From the NCBI GenBank assembly GCA_006503475.1, contig RSEH01000258.1, positions 1 to 64,000 of the forward strand: a stretch of DNA of 64,000 nucleotides, read 5' to 3'. The notes beneath the pieces were generated by a model. The model was given only the letters and a program-made list of their open reading frames with translations. It had not been told where the DNA came from and did not search any database. Of the stretch, positions 1 to 11,097 are shown one piece after another. Position 1 is the stretch's first letter; each line of letters begins with the position of its first letter. The position numbers and the translations under genes are program-made. Source of the DNA: Stentor roeselii. Its lineage: Eukaryota; Ciliophora; Heterotrichea; Heterotrichida; Stentoridae.

Positions 1-889
1 ATGTATTTGGTAACGATTATACAAGTAATCTTTCATCCAAGTATAACAAAAAGTGACCTAGAGCAGGAATTGTTAGTTAATAGTTAGTATAAACATTTCT
101 TAGATTACTTAGTTCATTTAATATTCTTATTGAACACAGTTACAAAATTAATCTTCAATACAGAAATTATCTTTGAAACTCTTAAATACATTCATTATTT
201 TAGACTTAAATCAAATATTTCACAAATTTTATCCCGAATACAGAAATTATCTCTAAGAACTCTTAAATCGATTCATTATTCTTTTTTCTGATAAAATTTA
301 GATTTAAATCACTATTTACCCATAAAATTTATAAACTATTCAAAAAAATCTATAAATCTTGAGTTTCTGTTAATGATTTTAAGATCTTGAATTCAATATA
401 TATCAAAGAAAAAAATAATCAAAAGTTATTTGTGTTTGAAGAGAAAGTTACTTTCAACATTTTTAATAGTTAAATAATATAGACTTGCTAATTCGAATTA
501 TATAACAAAAATTTATCGAATGATAAGCAACTTTGAATATTAATTGACTGTTATTTAAATATATTATTAAAAGTTTACTAACGATAGCTTGAATCTTTCC
601 CATTTCTTAAGTTTAAAATTATCAATAAGTAGAAATCTATCGTAACTTGAGTAAATTATTCAAATTGTAAACAAATTTTTATGTATATATGAAATAAAGT
701 TGATATTTTTCGAATATTAATTAAAACTTTAGATTCAAGCATAAGAATATTTAGGAAGCCTTAATAATTCAAATAGATGATAAAAGTTTCCTTAACTGAC
801 CTTATGTAAATTCAGTGCCCAATCAATCCTGAAAAGAATCAAATTTTCTGTTTTTTGATAAATTAAACTTTATCGAAATTATAATAAAT
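1..889. other. AT-rich gene-free stretch with an imperfect direct repeat
   Basis: I see no gene here. All frames are densely stopped. A block of about 43 bp near 154-198 recurs imperfectly at about 237-282; both copies begin AATACAGAAATTATCT and end TTCATTATT. This looks like a decayed local duplication. The last 30 bp before 890 should hold the start region of the WD40 gene. Confidence 0.6.
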
Positions 890-2814
890 ATGCAAAATCT
901 GATGTCAGATTACAAGAAATTCAAATGCTCTTGTCAAAAAAAAATCATTTTACCTCAACAGCTCACAACCCACTTAAAAACACCTTCAATTCATCTTATA
1001 AAACTCCTCAAAACAAAACCAAAAAAACCAAAAAATCATAAAAAAGCTAAACAAAGGTGCAATTTTATAAAATCGTCTAATTTCGATTCAGATTTTTCTT
1101 TCCTTATCAAAACCTTGATTCTCTTCTTTTTTAAAAACTTTTCAAAAATCCTCTTTCCAAAACAAACTTACTTTAAACTATCTCTTAAAATCATTCAAAT
1201 ATTAAAAAAGCCCATTATCAAAGAGATAACAACTTTCAAACACCAAAAACAGCAAATCAAAACCAATTTCACTCATTTTTTACATAAAAAAATCGGACAT
1301 CAGGTAACTTTGTATCTCTCAGAACATATTTTAATGAGTGGTGGAGCTGATGGAACAGTGCGACTATTCAACCCTCAAAACCTTGAACAGATCGCGTCTT
1401 TAAACTTCCATCAAGCAAGTATATATGATCTTGATATTTCTGGGAATTATGGACTTTCAGGTTCTCAAGATCAATCAATATGTTTGTGGAATATCAACAA
1501 ACAAAAAATCAAAACAGTCTTCAAAGGACATCAAAAATGTATTCTTTCATTGAAGTTCTTCCATAATTCAAGACTTTTTGTGAGTGGGTCCCAAGATAAA
1601 ACTGTTCGAATTTGGAATTCTTTTAAAAAATCACTTGTTTTTCTTATTCATTTAAACTTTTCAGTGAAATTTGTATCAATGAAGAATCAAGAATTTATTT
1701 TTGTTTGTGAAGATGGAAAAATTCAAAAGTTGACCAGTTCTAAGTCTCTTTCACGAACAACTCGTAGAGGAAAAGTCTGTTGCTGTAGACTAGTTGAAGA
1801 AATTGAGGCTCTTGTGATTGGGGATGAAGATGGATGGATTCAATTAATAAATTCAAAATCTCTTTGCTTATTTGATCGTTTAAAGGCTCATAATTCTAGA
1901 GTTAATTCAATTGGATTTTGTAAATACTCAAAAAATTTTGTTAGTTGTTCTGCCGATTGCTCTTTAAAACTATGGAGTTCAAATCCTTTTAAACTCTGAG
2001 AATCTTCAAAGGTTTTTATTATCCAGTAATTTGTGTTGAAATATTAAAAAATGAGATTTACTTGGGAACTGTTAAAATAGAAAAATTGAATATTCAGACG
2101 AATACAACAATAAACCAAACAAGTTTATCCAGTTATTTTCGTTTTTCTATTTCAATAAAACTTAAATTGATTGTTTCTGGTTATGATGAAGTTTGTTTAA
2201 TGAGTTTAAAATCGTTGAAATATGTAAACTCGAAGTCTTTTAATTGCAAAGTTGTTAGTTTGTGCTTTGTTAAGTCAATGATTGTATGTGGATTAGAAAG
2301 AGGTGATATTTTGTTTATAGATTGTCCTTCTCTGAGGGTAAAAAGGAGATATTTATTTGAAAGATTGATGATTTATTTTATTCTACCATCAAATGATTTT
2401 AATGTTCTGGTTTATTCAACTCAAAATAAAACATTTTTTGTTGATTTGAAATCAATGAAAAGTTTACTGAGTCTTAATAATAGAATTTGTAATGGCAAGT
2501 TTACATCATCGAGTTTTGTGTTCGTAGATTATGATTTAAGTTTTTATATTGTTAAAAATTTTGAAAAATGCAGGAAAATAAATGGGATTAGAGATTTTTT
2601 GTTTGGATCTCAATTATATTTGTTTAAATGTGAGAATTATGTTCTTATTAAAGAAAGTAATTTTAATCTTATTTTGATAAATTTAGAACCTGAAAAATAT
2701 GAAAGATTGAAAAGTTTGAATGAAGTAGTGAAGAAGGTAAACAAAAGAGACTTTTTGATGGAAAGAAGTAATTTGATTTTATCATCTCTTACTGGTTCCA
2801 TGTTAATAAGCTGA
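890..2814 (+). pseudogene. WD40-repeat protein, paralogue 1, interrupted by one frameshift
   Basis: The first reading frame (890-1999) begins with a C-x-C...H segment (about residues 13-29) and continues as a WD40 propeller from about residue 140. Blades end in VRLFN, ICLWN, VRIWN and LKLWS. It stops at TGA 1997-1999. A second frame, open from 1993 without needing its own ATG, carries on as propeller-like sequence to 2814. The offset between the frames cannot be removed by a 15- or 16-nt intron and no suitable GT-AG pair exists, so this is a real frameshift or an assembly indel near 1990. The broken paralogue at 12837-14749 aligns across both halves, which shows that they belong together. If the indel is an artefact, this is an intact protein of about 640 aa. 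No function can be assigned beyond a WD40 scaffold. Confidence 0.7.
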
Positions 2815-3376
2815 TATATTTTTTGTCTAATTTTCTTAAATATCAATCCATATATATGTTATTATCCCAGTCATTCAAGCTGCACAGTACTTCGTTTTCG
2901 AGAATCCTATTTAAGATTAATCATTAGTTCATAGATGCTATGATTAAAATTACATCTATTCTTTTGTTTAGAAAGTAACTTCTTGATAAGTGAAGCTACT
3001 TTAGATGTGAGTTTAATTTTTAAGTTATTAATACTGAGGTAAGTTTGATTCCTTGATTGATGTGAGTTTAATTTTTAAATTATTAATACTGAGGTAAGTT
3101 TGATTCCTTGATTGATGTGAGTTTAATTTTTAAATTATTAATAGTGAGTTTTTATTATAATTTTGAAATCAACACCTTTATATAGTAATAATCATTTTCC
3201 AATATGATCATTTTTCTTTAATTGACGAAACGAATGTGTTTATACTTAGAATTTTTTTTAAGGTTTAATCTTCCGGTAGCTAGACTACTAAGGAACATTT
3301 TCAAATCTAATTGAAATTAGTTATTTAATCAATTTGTATTATCCAGGGATAAATTTAATTGAAAAAGAAGAGATAA
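2815..3376. other. Gene-free spacer containing a 55-bp tandem repeat
   Basis: This lies between convergent genes and has no open frame of note. It carries the 55-bp tandem repeat listed separately. Confidence 0.6.
3004..3150. repeat. 55-bp tandem repeat, about 2.6 copies
   Basis: Units start at 3004, 3059 and 3114, each with GATGTGAGTTTAATTTTTAA or a one-base variant. The first two copies differ at one or two bases and the third is partial. This is a simple recent tandem duplication. Confidence 0.9.
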
Positions 3377-6300
3377 CTAAATTAATTTATTTTTTGAGTT
3401 CATGATTTCTAGTATCTTGCAAAGCTGGGAATTGATCTCATTAATCTTTTTAGAGCTCTCATCAAATTTTTCATCTATTTTTTCAATCTTTTTAGTGTTT
3501 TCTTCAATCTTTTTAGTGTTCTCATTAAACTTTTCATCAATTTTCTCAATTTTTTTAGTGTTCTCATCAATTTTTTCATTCATCTTTTTATTAACCTGGT
3601 CGATCTGAATCCCTATTTCATCAATTCTGTTCTCTTGTCTTTGTTCTGAATACATTAATCTCCCTTGCCAATCTTCATTTTCTCCTCTATTATCAAATTG
3701 ACTTTCAAGAAAGTGAACAAAATACCAATTATTCAACTGTTTGTTCCAAAAGAGAGCAGTTTGAACTTCTAATGCAAGAGAAATTCGTTCCTTATAATCA
3801 ATCATATTTTTATCTAAAGAAAACTGATCATAGCTATCTCCAAGTATTGAAATAAGCATATTCAACATCAGAATTAAATTAAAAATAGTTGATAAAAATA
3901 CGATAAAGAAAATGATTCCATGTTGACTTTCTATTCCAGTATCCCCTCCAACACTAAGAGCCCATGATTTTTTTAGAACATCAAAATAGTTTGAGTTGTC
4001 TTCTTTATCATTCAAGAGAATGATATATAAGAGTAATGAGAAAAAGAGGGTAGAGTAAATGAATATGATCAAAAAGTATTTGATATTATTCAATGACTGG
4101 AAGATTAAACGAATGTAGTGTCTAGTCCCGTTGAATATTCTAAATGAAGCTATTCCTCGGATCATCAAGAGTATAGCAAGAATCAAATCGGTATATAGTA
4201 AGTCGATTTTTAAAATTCTAAAAGTACTCCAAATAGGTGTCAAAATTAAGAGCATAGCATCAGCGATATTCCAAGGATTGAAGTAATATTTTTTGTAGTT
4301 AGATCTGATCTGTAAAACTTCCCAAATAAATATAAAGCAATAGGTTACCCAGAATGGAATCATATAATATAATGAGGTATTATGAATAAATGATAAGCCA
4401 TAAAACACTATGTGAAACCAGATTAATATTGAATACGTAGCAACCCATTTATATACTGATATCCAATTATAATCTATGAAGTATTGTATCAGAGGATCGT
4501 CATAAATTTTTTTATTGGAACAATTCAATAAAACTTGAAGTGCTTCTATATTCTCTTGCGAATAAGGTTGAATTGGTAATGGTATTGCAGTATGCTTCAA
4601 GACGCTACTAATCATTTTAAGATTTTCATTAAATTTTTTATTGAATTTTTCTTTGAATTCTTCAAATCTAGGATTTAAAGTTTGCTTGATAAAATAAATA
4701 GGTAGATTTGCTGACATAGGTACTTCCAACTTATTTCTTGCCTCCAAAACTATTTTAGATAAATAATTTGGTATATTTATAGATGAAGTTTCTATGATCA
4801 AAAAAAAGTCATTTCTTGTTGAGTGTAAACTGCTTATTAGCTTGTATTTATCTTTCTCATCAAGATCAATCAAATACAACAACACAATTTCAAAGCAATC
4901 TATCTGTTTATTTATAATTGCATAGTAAAGAGGAGATTTCCCAAATACATCAGCCATAATTATTACTTTTACTTCAGTTTCGTTAATAAGTAATTTTTTA
5001 AGTGATTTTGAATCACCATGAATACAAATAAAATGAACAATAGTATATTTGTATTCAGAAATCAAAACATTGCAGTTTTTTTGTAACAGTTTTGTGTAGT
5101 TATTAAATTTTACTGCTTCCAATGAAAAGTAATATGTAGCTCCTTCATAGCAAAAATGGTCACTTACTGAGTATGGTCTGAAAATACCATCTGAAGGAAC
5201 AACTTTAGAGTCAATATCTATTATAGTGTTGTTTATATTTTGATAGCTTAGAAGATCTTTATATATCTTATTCTGAATTAGAGGTTTATCTAAGATAAAT
5301 GTAACTCTTACTGAATTGATTACAAGTGTCAGCTCTAGATTTTCATATTTTTCTATTTGAAAATATTGTAGCTTGTCGTTTGAGCAATATATTTCAAAAC
5401 CATTAAATCTGTGAACAATTGTATAATTACCATTTTTATTTATATTTTGTTTTTTTTGCTGATCACGTAAAACCTCTAATTTGGTTTTTTCTTCTACTTG
5501 CTCAACAAATATAAAAGACTCTTGCTCTGTAAATGGAAAATTCATTTGATCGTTTTTAGTATAGGTATCTGTAATATCATTATCACCGTTAAATACCTTT
5601 TGCTTTTCTTCAATTATATGATTTATTTGGTCTTTATTTTTATAAATTTCTGAAAGTTTCCAAATCTTGATAACTCCTTCATTAAGTCCAACAGCGAAAA
5701 CTTGATCTATCCTTGAAAAGCGAACACATTGAACATGGCTTGAATACACTTTACTAAAGAGTAAAGTCTTCTGATTAATATCCCAAACTTTGAAGGTTTT
5801 ATCTAAAGAGCCTGAGATCAATAGAGCTCCATCTTTAGATATTGATACTGAAGTGATTTCTTTAGAATGATCTGTGAATGTAGCTAAAGAATATTGGCTT
5901 TCAATACTCCAGACTCTTACTGTGCTGTCAGATGATCCTGAAGCAAATAAATTTCGAAAAGTTGAAAAACTTATCGAATTTACGGAATTGAAGTGTTCAT
6001 CAAATTGAAATTTTAATAGTCCTTCTTGCACACTCCATATTTTAATGCCTCCATCAAGTGAACCAGAAGCTAGAAGTTCATCATAAAATGAAAAGCACAA
6101 AGATTTGACTGAGGATTGATGCCCTTCTAGTTGGTAATCTATACTCATTTCTTCAAGTTTCCATAAAGTAATAATTGAATCTTCAGAACCTGAAGCAAAA
6201 TATATTCCTGAATTACTGAAACAAGTTGAAGTTACCTGGTTTTGATATTGAATATGTTGATATTCTTTATTTTCTTGAATATCGAATAGCGTTATATCAT

Positions 6301-9300
6301 GTTTGGATAGCCCAAATGCAATTATTTTCCCATCATTTGAGAAGCTAGTGGATTCAGGGTAGCCTTCTAGATCACAAAAGAAATTGATAGTTTCAAGTTT
6401 GGATATTCTTATCGAATTTTTTAATGAATTTCCTGATGTAAATAGATCTAAATTTGAAGAAAAACAGATAGAAAAATTATTTTCTTGTTTCGCTTCCAAA
6501 ATGTCAAAGTATCTCAAAGAGTCTGAATGCCCGGTAAATTCTTCTCGTTGTTCTTTTAAACTCCATACTTTTACTGTATAGTCTCCAGACCCAGAAGCTA
6601 AAAAGTTCCCATCAGTTGAGAAAGAAACAGAATAAACACTCTTCAAATGGTTTCCTGTGAATTGTTCTCGTTTTTCTATCAAATTCCATACTTTAACTGT
6701 ATTATCTGCAGATGCTGAAGCTACAAAATTTCCATCAGATGAGAGGCAAACAGAATAAATGCTTCCTAAATGGTTTCCAGAAAATTCTTCTCTTTTTTCT
6801 TTTACATTCCACACTTTTACTGTGTTGTCGTTAGATCCTGAAGCTACAAAATTGCCATCAAATGAGAAAAAAACAGAATAAACACGCCCTGAATGGTTCC
6901 CAGTAAACTCTTCTCGATTTTCTTTTAAATTCCATATTTTTACTGTCTTGTCATCAGATCCTGAAGCTATGAAATTCCCATCGCATGAGAAACAAACAGA
7001 TCTCACATTGGCAGAATGGTTTCCTGTAAATTTTTCTTCTTTTGATTGTAAATTCAATACTTTTACTGTATTGTCTTCGGATCCTGAAGCTACAAAATTA
7101 CCGTCGAATGAGAAACAAACTGAATATACAAATTTAGAGTGGCTTCCAGAATATTCTTCTTGTTTCGTTTTTAAATTCCATACTTTAACTGTATTATCAT
7201 TAGATCCTGATGCTACAAAATTCCCATCAGATGAGAAACAAACAGAATTCACATAATTTATATGGTACCCAGTAAATACTTCTTGTTTGTCTTTAAAATT
7301 CCAAACCTTTACTGTGTAATCAAATGATCCTGAAGCTACTAAATTTCCATCAGGCGAGAAACAAACAGAACAGACGGCACCTGAATGTTCTCCAGTAAAC
7401 TCTTCTCGTTTTTCTTTTACATTCCATACTTTTAATGTCTTATCGTCAGATCCTGAAGCTACAAATTTCCAATCAGACGAAAAACAAACACATAAAACAC
7501 TCCCTGAATGATTTCCAGTGAGATTTTCTCTTTTTTCTTTTAAATTCCATACTTTTACTGCTTTATCGTAAGATCCTAAGGCTAAAAAATTCCAATCATA
7601 TGAGAAACAAGCAGATCTTATAGAAGATGAATGGTTTATCGTAAATTCTTCTCGTTTTTCTTGTATATTCCATACTTTTACTGTATTATCGTCAGATCCT
7701 GAAGCTACAAAATTTACATCAGATGAGAAACAAACAAAATAAACACTTCCTAAATGGTTTCCTGTAAAATCTTCTCGTTTTTCTTTTATATTCCATACTT
7801 TTACTGTCTTGTCTCCAGATCCTGAAGCTACAAATTTTCCATCTGATGAGAAACAAACAGAGTTCACATATTTTGAGTGGTTTCCAGTGAACTCTTCTCG
7901 TTTTTCTTTCAAATTCCATACTTTTACTCTCTTGTCTATAGATCCGGATGCTGCGAAACTCCCATCAAATGAGAAACAAACAGAAAGAATACCTGATGAA
8001 TGGTTTCCTTTAAATTCTTCTCTTTTTTCTTTTAAATTCCACACTTTTATTGTTTGGTCGTCAGATCCTGAAGCTGCGAAATTTCCATCAGATGAGATGC
8101 AAACAGATCTCACACAATTGAAATGACTTCCAGAAAATTCTTCTCGTTTTTCTTTTACATTCCATAGTTTTAATGTTTTGTCTCCAGATCCTGAAGCTAC
8201 AAAATTTCCATCAGGTGAGAAAAAAACAGAATAAACGCGATCTAAATGGTTACCAGAAAATTCTTGTCGTTTTTCTTTTAAATTCCATACTTTGACTGTC
8301 TTGTCGTTAGATGCTGAAGCTACAAAATTGCTATCATATGAAAAACAAACAGAATTAACAATATCTGAATGGTTTCCAGTAAACTCTTCTCTTTTTTCTT
8401 TTACGTTCCATACTTTTACTGTTTTGTCATCAGATCCTGAAGCTACAAAATTCCCATCTGATGAGATACAAACAGAATTAACACTCCCTGAATGGTTTCC
8501 AATAAAATCTTCTGGTTTTTCTTTAAAATTCCATACTTTTGCTGTCTTATCTCCAGAACATGAAGCGATAAAATTTCCATCAGATGAGAAACAAACAGAT
8601 TGGACATAATTTGAATGGTTTCCTGTAAATTGTTCTCGTTTTTCTTTAAAATTCCACACTTTGACTGTCTTATCATCAGATGCTGAAGCTACAAAATTTC
8701 CATCTGATGAGAAACAAACAAAATTAACAATATCTAAATGGTTTCCAGTAAAATCTTCTCGCTTTTCTTTTAAATTCCATACTTTAAATGTCTTGTCATC
8801 AGATCCTGAAGCTACAAAATTTCCATCATATGAGAAGCAAACAGAATTGACAGGACCTTTATGGTTCCCATTAAATTCTTCCTTTTTTTCTCTTAAATTC
8901 CATACTTTAACTGTTTCGTCGTCAGATCCTGAAGCTACAAAATTTCCATCAGATGAGAAACAAACAGATCTCACATATTCTGAATGGTTTCCAGTGAACT
9001 CTTCTCTTTTTTCTTTTATATTCCATACTTTTACTGTTTCGTCGTCAGATCCTGAAGCTACAAAATTTCCATCTGATGAGAAACAGACAAAATTAACAAT
9101 TTCTGAATGGTTTCCGGTAAAATCTTCTCGTTTTTCTTTTATATTCCATACTTTGACTGTATTGTCGTCAGATCCTGAAGCTACAAAATTTCCATCAGGT
9201 GAGAAACAAACAGAATTGACTGGGCCTTTATGTTCTTCGTTAAATTCTTCTCGATTTTCTTTTAAATTCCATACTTTGACTCTTTTGTCCATGGATCCTG

Positions 9301-9667
9301 AAGCTATGAAATTCCCATTAGATGAAAAACAAACAGATAAAACACTCTCTAAATGGTTTCCAGTTAATTCTAAACGATCCTCAATAAGGTTCCAGACTCT
9401 CAAAACTTTATCATCTGATCCAGTAGCAACAAATCTTCCACAATTAGAGAATGATACCGAATTAACATTTGCACCATGCTGAAATTCGACATACGGGATC
9501 GCTCTGATCTCAGATATCTTTCTCTTTATGCAATAGTTAAGGTACTCGCTAAGCTTCGTTGATGTTGCTTTCTGCGATAAACTTGAAGTATTAATGCTCT
9601 TGACTGAATCTCCAGGTACTACCTTGCCTACAGCGCTTGCACCATATTGAGGTCCAAAATAACTCAT
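3377..9667 (-). CDS. Giant WD40-ankyrin-TRP-type cation channel fusion protein (2,096 aa)
   Basis: Residues about 60-1342 form roughly 31 WD40 repeats of about 42 aa; the first 24 are very alike (typical blade end TVKVWNLKEKREEFTGNH). After a linker come two ankyrin-like units (about 1542-1600, with SPLYYAI). Residues about 1732-1940 hold six hydrophobic segments, a pore region with GGDTG, and a last helix running LNMLISILGDSYD, which matches the S6 end of TRPV-type channels (LNLLIAxMG). A charged coiled coil of KIEKIDEK-type heptads fills about 2022-2090. The expected role is a gated cation channel whose large cytosolic propellers sense or scaffold; that is inference. The order ankyrin, 6TM, coiled coil is TRP-like, but a 31-blade WD40 head is not part of any TRP family I know. 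The frame is a single exon ending at TAG with no breaks. Repeat units are close at DNA level (period 126 bp), suggesting ongoing duplication or conversion. Confidence 0.93.
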   Translation of the reverse strand: MSYFGPQYGASAVGKVVPGDSVKSINTSSLSQKATSTKLSEYLNYCIKRKISEIRAIPYVEFQHGANVNSVSFSNCGRFVATGSDDKVLRVWNLIEDRLELTGNHLESVLSVCFSSNGNFIASGSMDKRVKVWNLKENREEFNEEHKGPVNSVCFSPDGNFVASGSDDNTVKVWNIKEKREDFTGNHSEIVNFVCFSSDGNFVASGSDDETVKVWNIKEKREEFTGNHSEYVRSVCFSSDGNFVASGSDDETVKVWNLREKKEEFNGNHKGPVNSVCFSYDGNFVASGSDDKTFKVWNLKEKREDFTGNHLDIVNFVCFSSDGNFVASASDDKTVKVWNFKEKREQFTGNHSNYVQSVCFSSDGNFIASCSGDKTAKVWNFKEKPEDFIGNHSGSVNSVCISSDGNFVASGSDDKTVKVWNVKEKREEFTGNHSDIVNSVCFSYDSNFVASASNDKTVKVWNLKEKRQEFSGNHLDRVYSVFFSPDGNFVASGSGDKTLKLWNVKEKREEFSGSHFNCVRSVCISSDGNFAASGSDDQTIKVWNLKEKREEFKGNHSSGILSVCFSFDGSFAASGSIDKRVKVWNLKEKREEFTGNHSKYVNSVCFSSDGKFVASGSGDKTVKVWNIKEKREDFTGNHLGSVYFVCFSSDVNFVASGSDDNTVKVWNIQEKREEFTINHSSSIRSACFSYDWNFLALGSYDKAVKVWNLKEKRENLTGNHSGSVLCVCFSSDWKFVASGSDDKTLKVWNVKEKREEFTGEHSGAVCSVCFSPDGNLVASGSFDYTVKVWNFKDKQEVFTGYHINYVNSVCFSSDGNFVASGSNDNTVKVWNLKTKQEEYSGSHSKFVYSVCFSFDGNFVASGSEDNTVKVLNLQSKEEKFTGNHSANVRSVCFSCDGNFIASGSDDKTVKIWNLKENREEFTGNHSGRVYSVFFSFDGNFVASGSNDNTVKVWNVKEKREEFSGNHLGSIYSVCLSSDGNFVASASADNTVKVWNLIEKREQFTGNHLKSVYSVSFSTDGNFLASGSGDYTVKVWSLKEQREEFTGHSDSLRYFDILEAKQENNFSICFSSNLDLFTSGNSLKNSIRISKLETINFFCDLEGYPESTSFSNDGKIIAFGLSKHDITLFDIQENKEYQHIQYQNQVTSTCFSNSGIYFASGSEDSIITLWKLEEMSIDYQLEGHQSSVKSLCFSFYDELLASGSLDGGIKIWSVQEGLLKFQFDEHFNSVNSISFSTFRNLFASGSSDSTVRVWSIESQYSLATFTDHSKEITSVSISKDGALLISGSLDKTFKVWDINQKTLLFSKVYSSHVQCVRFSRIDQVFAVGLNEGVIKIWKLSEIYKNKDQINHIIEEKQKVFNGDNDITDTYTKNDQMNFPFTEQESFIFVEQVEEKTKLEVLRDQQKKQNINKNGNYTIVHRFNGFEIYCSNDKLQYFQIEKYENLELTLVINSVRVTFILDKPLIQNKIYKDLLSYQNINNTIIDIDSKVVPSDGIFRPYSVSDHFCYEGATYYFSLEAVKFNNYTKLLQKNCNVLISEYKYTIVHFICIHGDSKSLKKLLINETEVKVIIMADVFGKSPLYYAIINKQIDCFEIVLLYLIDLDEKDKYKLISSLHSTRNDFFLIIETSSINIPNYLSKIVLEARNKLEVPMSANLPIYFIKQTLNPRFEEFKEKFNKKFNENLKMISSVLKHTAIPLPIQPYSQENIEALQVLLNCSNKKIYDDPLIQYFIDYNWISVYKWVATYSILIWFHIVFYGLSFIHNTSLYYMIPFWVTYCFIFIWEVLQIRSNYKKYYFNPWNIADAMLLILTPIWSTFRILKIDLLYTDLILAILLMIRGIASFRIFNGTRHYIRLIFQSLNNIKYFLIIFIYSTLFFSLLLYIILLNDKEDNSNYFDVLKKSWALSVGGDTGIESQHGIIFFIVFLSTIFNLILMLNMLISILGDSYDQFSLDKNMIDYKERISLALEVQTALFWNKQLNNWYFVHFLESQFDNRGENEDWQGRLMYSEQRQENRIDEIGIQIDQVNKKMNEKIDENTKKIEKIDEKFNENTKKIEENTKKIEKIDEKFDESSKKINEINSQLCKILEIMNSKNKLI
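6541..9360 (-). repeat. Intragenic array of about 22 near-identical 126-bp WD40 repeat units
   Basis: Inside the channel gene the 126-bp unit recurs with few changes. On the plus strand each unit shows GATCCTGAAGCTACAAAATT, then GAGAAACAAACAGA, then GGTTTCC. Variation is concentrated in the few codons after the conserved NH (GNH) dipeptide. Flanking WD40 units are far more divergent. Confidence 0.9.
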
Positions 9668-10275
9668 TTATAAGGAAATATCTAGAATTAAACTAACTAA
9701 AGAAGTTTTATATAAGAGAAAAATATTCATAGAATTTATATGTTTCATGTAATGTTTAATTTCCCTTTATGTAGAAACTTAAATTTAAAAATTCCAAGAA
9801 ATTTTCTTTCAATAGAGATTCAAATCTTCTTAAATTTCTCAAGAATTTGATTGAAGAAGGATTTTAATAGAAACTCTTGATTTTTTACACAATATCTTGA
9901 AATATTTTCAGGAATGAATTGAAATTTCTGAAGATCTGTATTTGAGTTGGTTTTATATGAGTAAGTATTTTTATTTTAGTTACTTTTTCTTGAAAGTCTT
10001 GAGTGAAAGAGCAAGGCTTATGAAAGTGTATTTGAAAAAATCCAAATATTTTAGAAAATATTATTATAACTTATTGATATATATGCAAGATTTAAGAGAA
10101 CGGTAAATATTAAAAGGTTTTTATATTATTTGTGTTGATTTTTATCATAAGTGCTGTGTAGACCCATTTTTAGTGAAAACTGCTCAACACTGACTGAATC
10201 ATTTGTGTGGAAGTGAAGCTTAATTAAGTAATAAATGCTTCAGCCTGCAAGAAGATTTGAAAGATCAGTACCCTG
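9668..10275. other. Gene-free stretch upstream of the WD40-channel gene
   Basis: AT-rich and closed in all frames. This should contain the promoter of the minus-strand channel gene that starts at 9667. I see no defined element. Confidence 0.5.
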
Positions 10276-11097
10276 TTATTTTCGCTTCACACTTATTTCC
10301 TCGAAACCGCCGGCGACAAATGAAAGAAAAAATGATTCCCTTTCAAGACCTGTCCATTTTTCAAGTTTTCTGAAAGAGTGACTTTTCGACTTGTGATACC
10401 CGGATTGGCTACGACTGTCATTGAGATATCTAAAGCGCCCTTCACAGTTTATCTTTAATTCCATGAAGTCTTCTGACTGGAAAACTTTTGGTCTTGCCTT
10501 AATCTTTAAAAGGCAGATCATTTTCGTGAATTTTCAACAAATTCACGATCTTTGAAGAATTTTCAAACTTTTTTCAAGTTAAATTACTAAAATCCTCGAG
10601 ATTATTTTTCGAATATCTTGACATTTAGTAAATATATCCGTAATACATCATCACTCAGCAAAGCGCAAAGCGATGCCGGTGAATAACCTCTGATGAAATT
10701 AATCTGAACAACTTCCGGGTAATTTTTCTCTACCTTGTTGAAAGAGCAAAAAGATGTTTTTGCATCTAAAAAGTTTACGAAATGATGAAATGTAAGACAG
10801 TGAAAAAAATGATTAAGGCTTTTTGAGTTGCTTATTTCTGGTTGATCCGGTGAAGAGAGATTTAAACGCTTCAAAGCAGCTGGTCCACTCTGCGTATTTC
10901 TGAAAGACGCCGTGAAACCACCTGTGAAGTAATAAAAAAGTACAGAAAAGATTGCAAGGGCTGTGATGCCTGTATTTTCGAATAGATTGAAGATGGACAG
11001 TACTTGTAAGTGTGAACCATGTCTTCTTGAAGTTCAGGGAAACTTTGGTCTTATCCACAAAATATGTCATAAGCCTCATTGATATGAAAGGGTTCAT
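10276..11097 (-). pseudogene. Coding-like relic or divergent gene in three overlapping minus-strand frames
   Basis: This patch has higher GC than its surroundings and three coding-like minus-strand frames: 11097-10813, 10874-10602 and 10521-10276. The middle frame stays open upstream of its ATG back to about 11025 and there encodes a hydrophobic helix (ALAIFSVLFYYFTGGF), which suggests that the first two frames are one broken gene. No 15- or 16-nt GT-AG intron joins them cleanly. The last frame contains DFMELKINCEGRFRYLNDS, which weakly recalls the FLEFEFRPDGKLRYANNS stretch of Mago nashi, but the rest does not match. I read this as one or two decayed genes. A divergent live gene is possible. 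Confidence 0.35.

Noticed and set aside
8661-9482. Plus-strand open frame of 273 codons opposite the WD40 array, and several shorter ones (6948, 7809, 8292)
   Set aside because: They are antisense shadows created by the repeat unit: the same codons recur every 126 bp, and the minus strand encodes clear WD40 repeats.
10838-10848. CTGGTTGATCC, like the 5' end of 18S rRNA
   Set aside because: Only 11 bases match and none of the conserved rRNA sequence follows.
10276-11097. Reading TGA as Trp to join frames, which would point to Blepharisma
   Set aside because: Every long gene in the window uses only TGG for Trp with no internal TGA, and some genes end in TGA, so the standard code applies.
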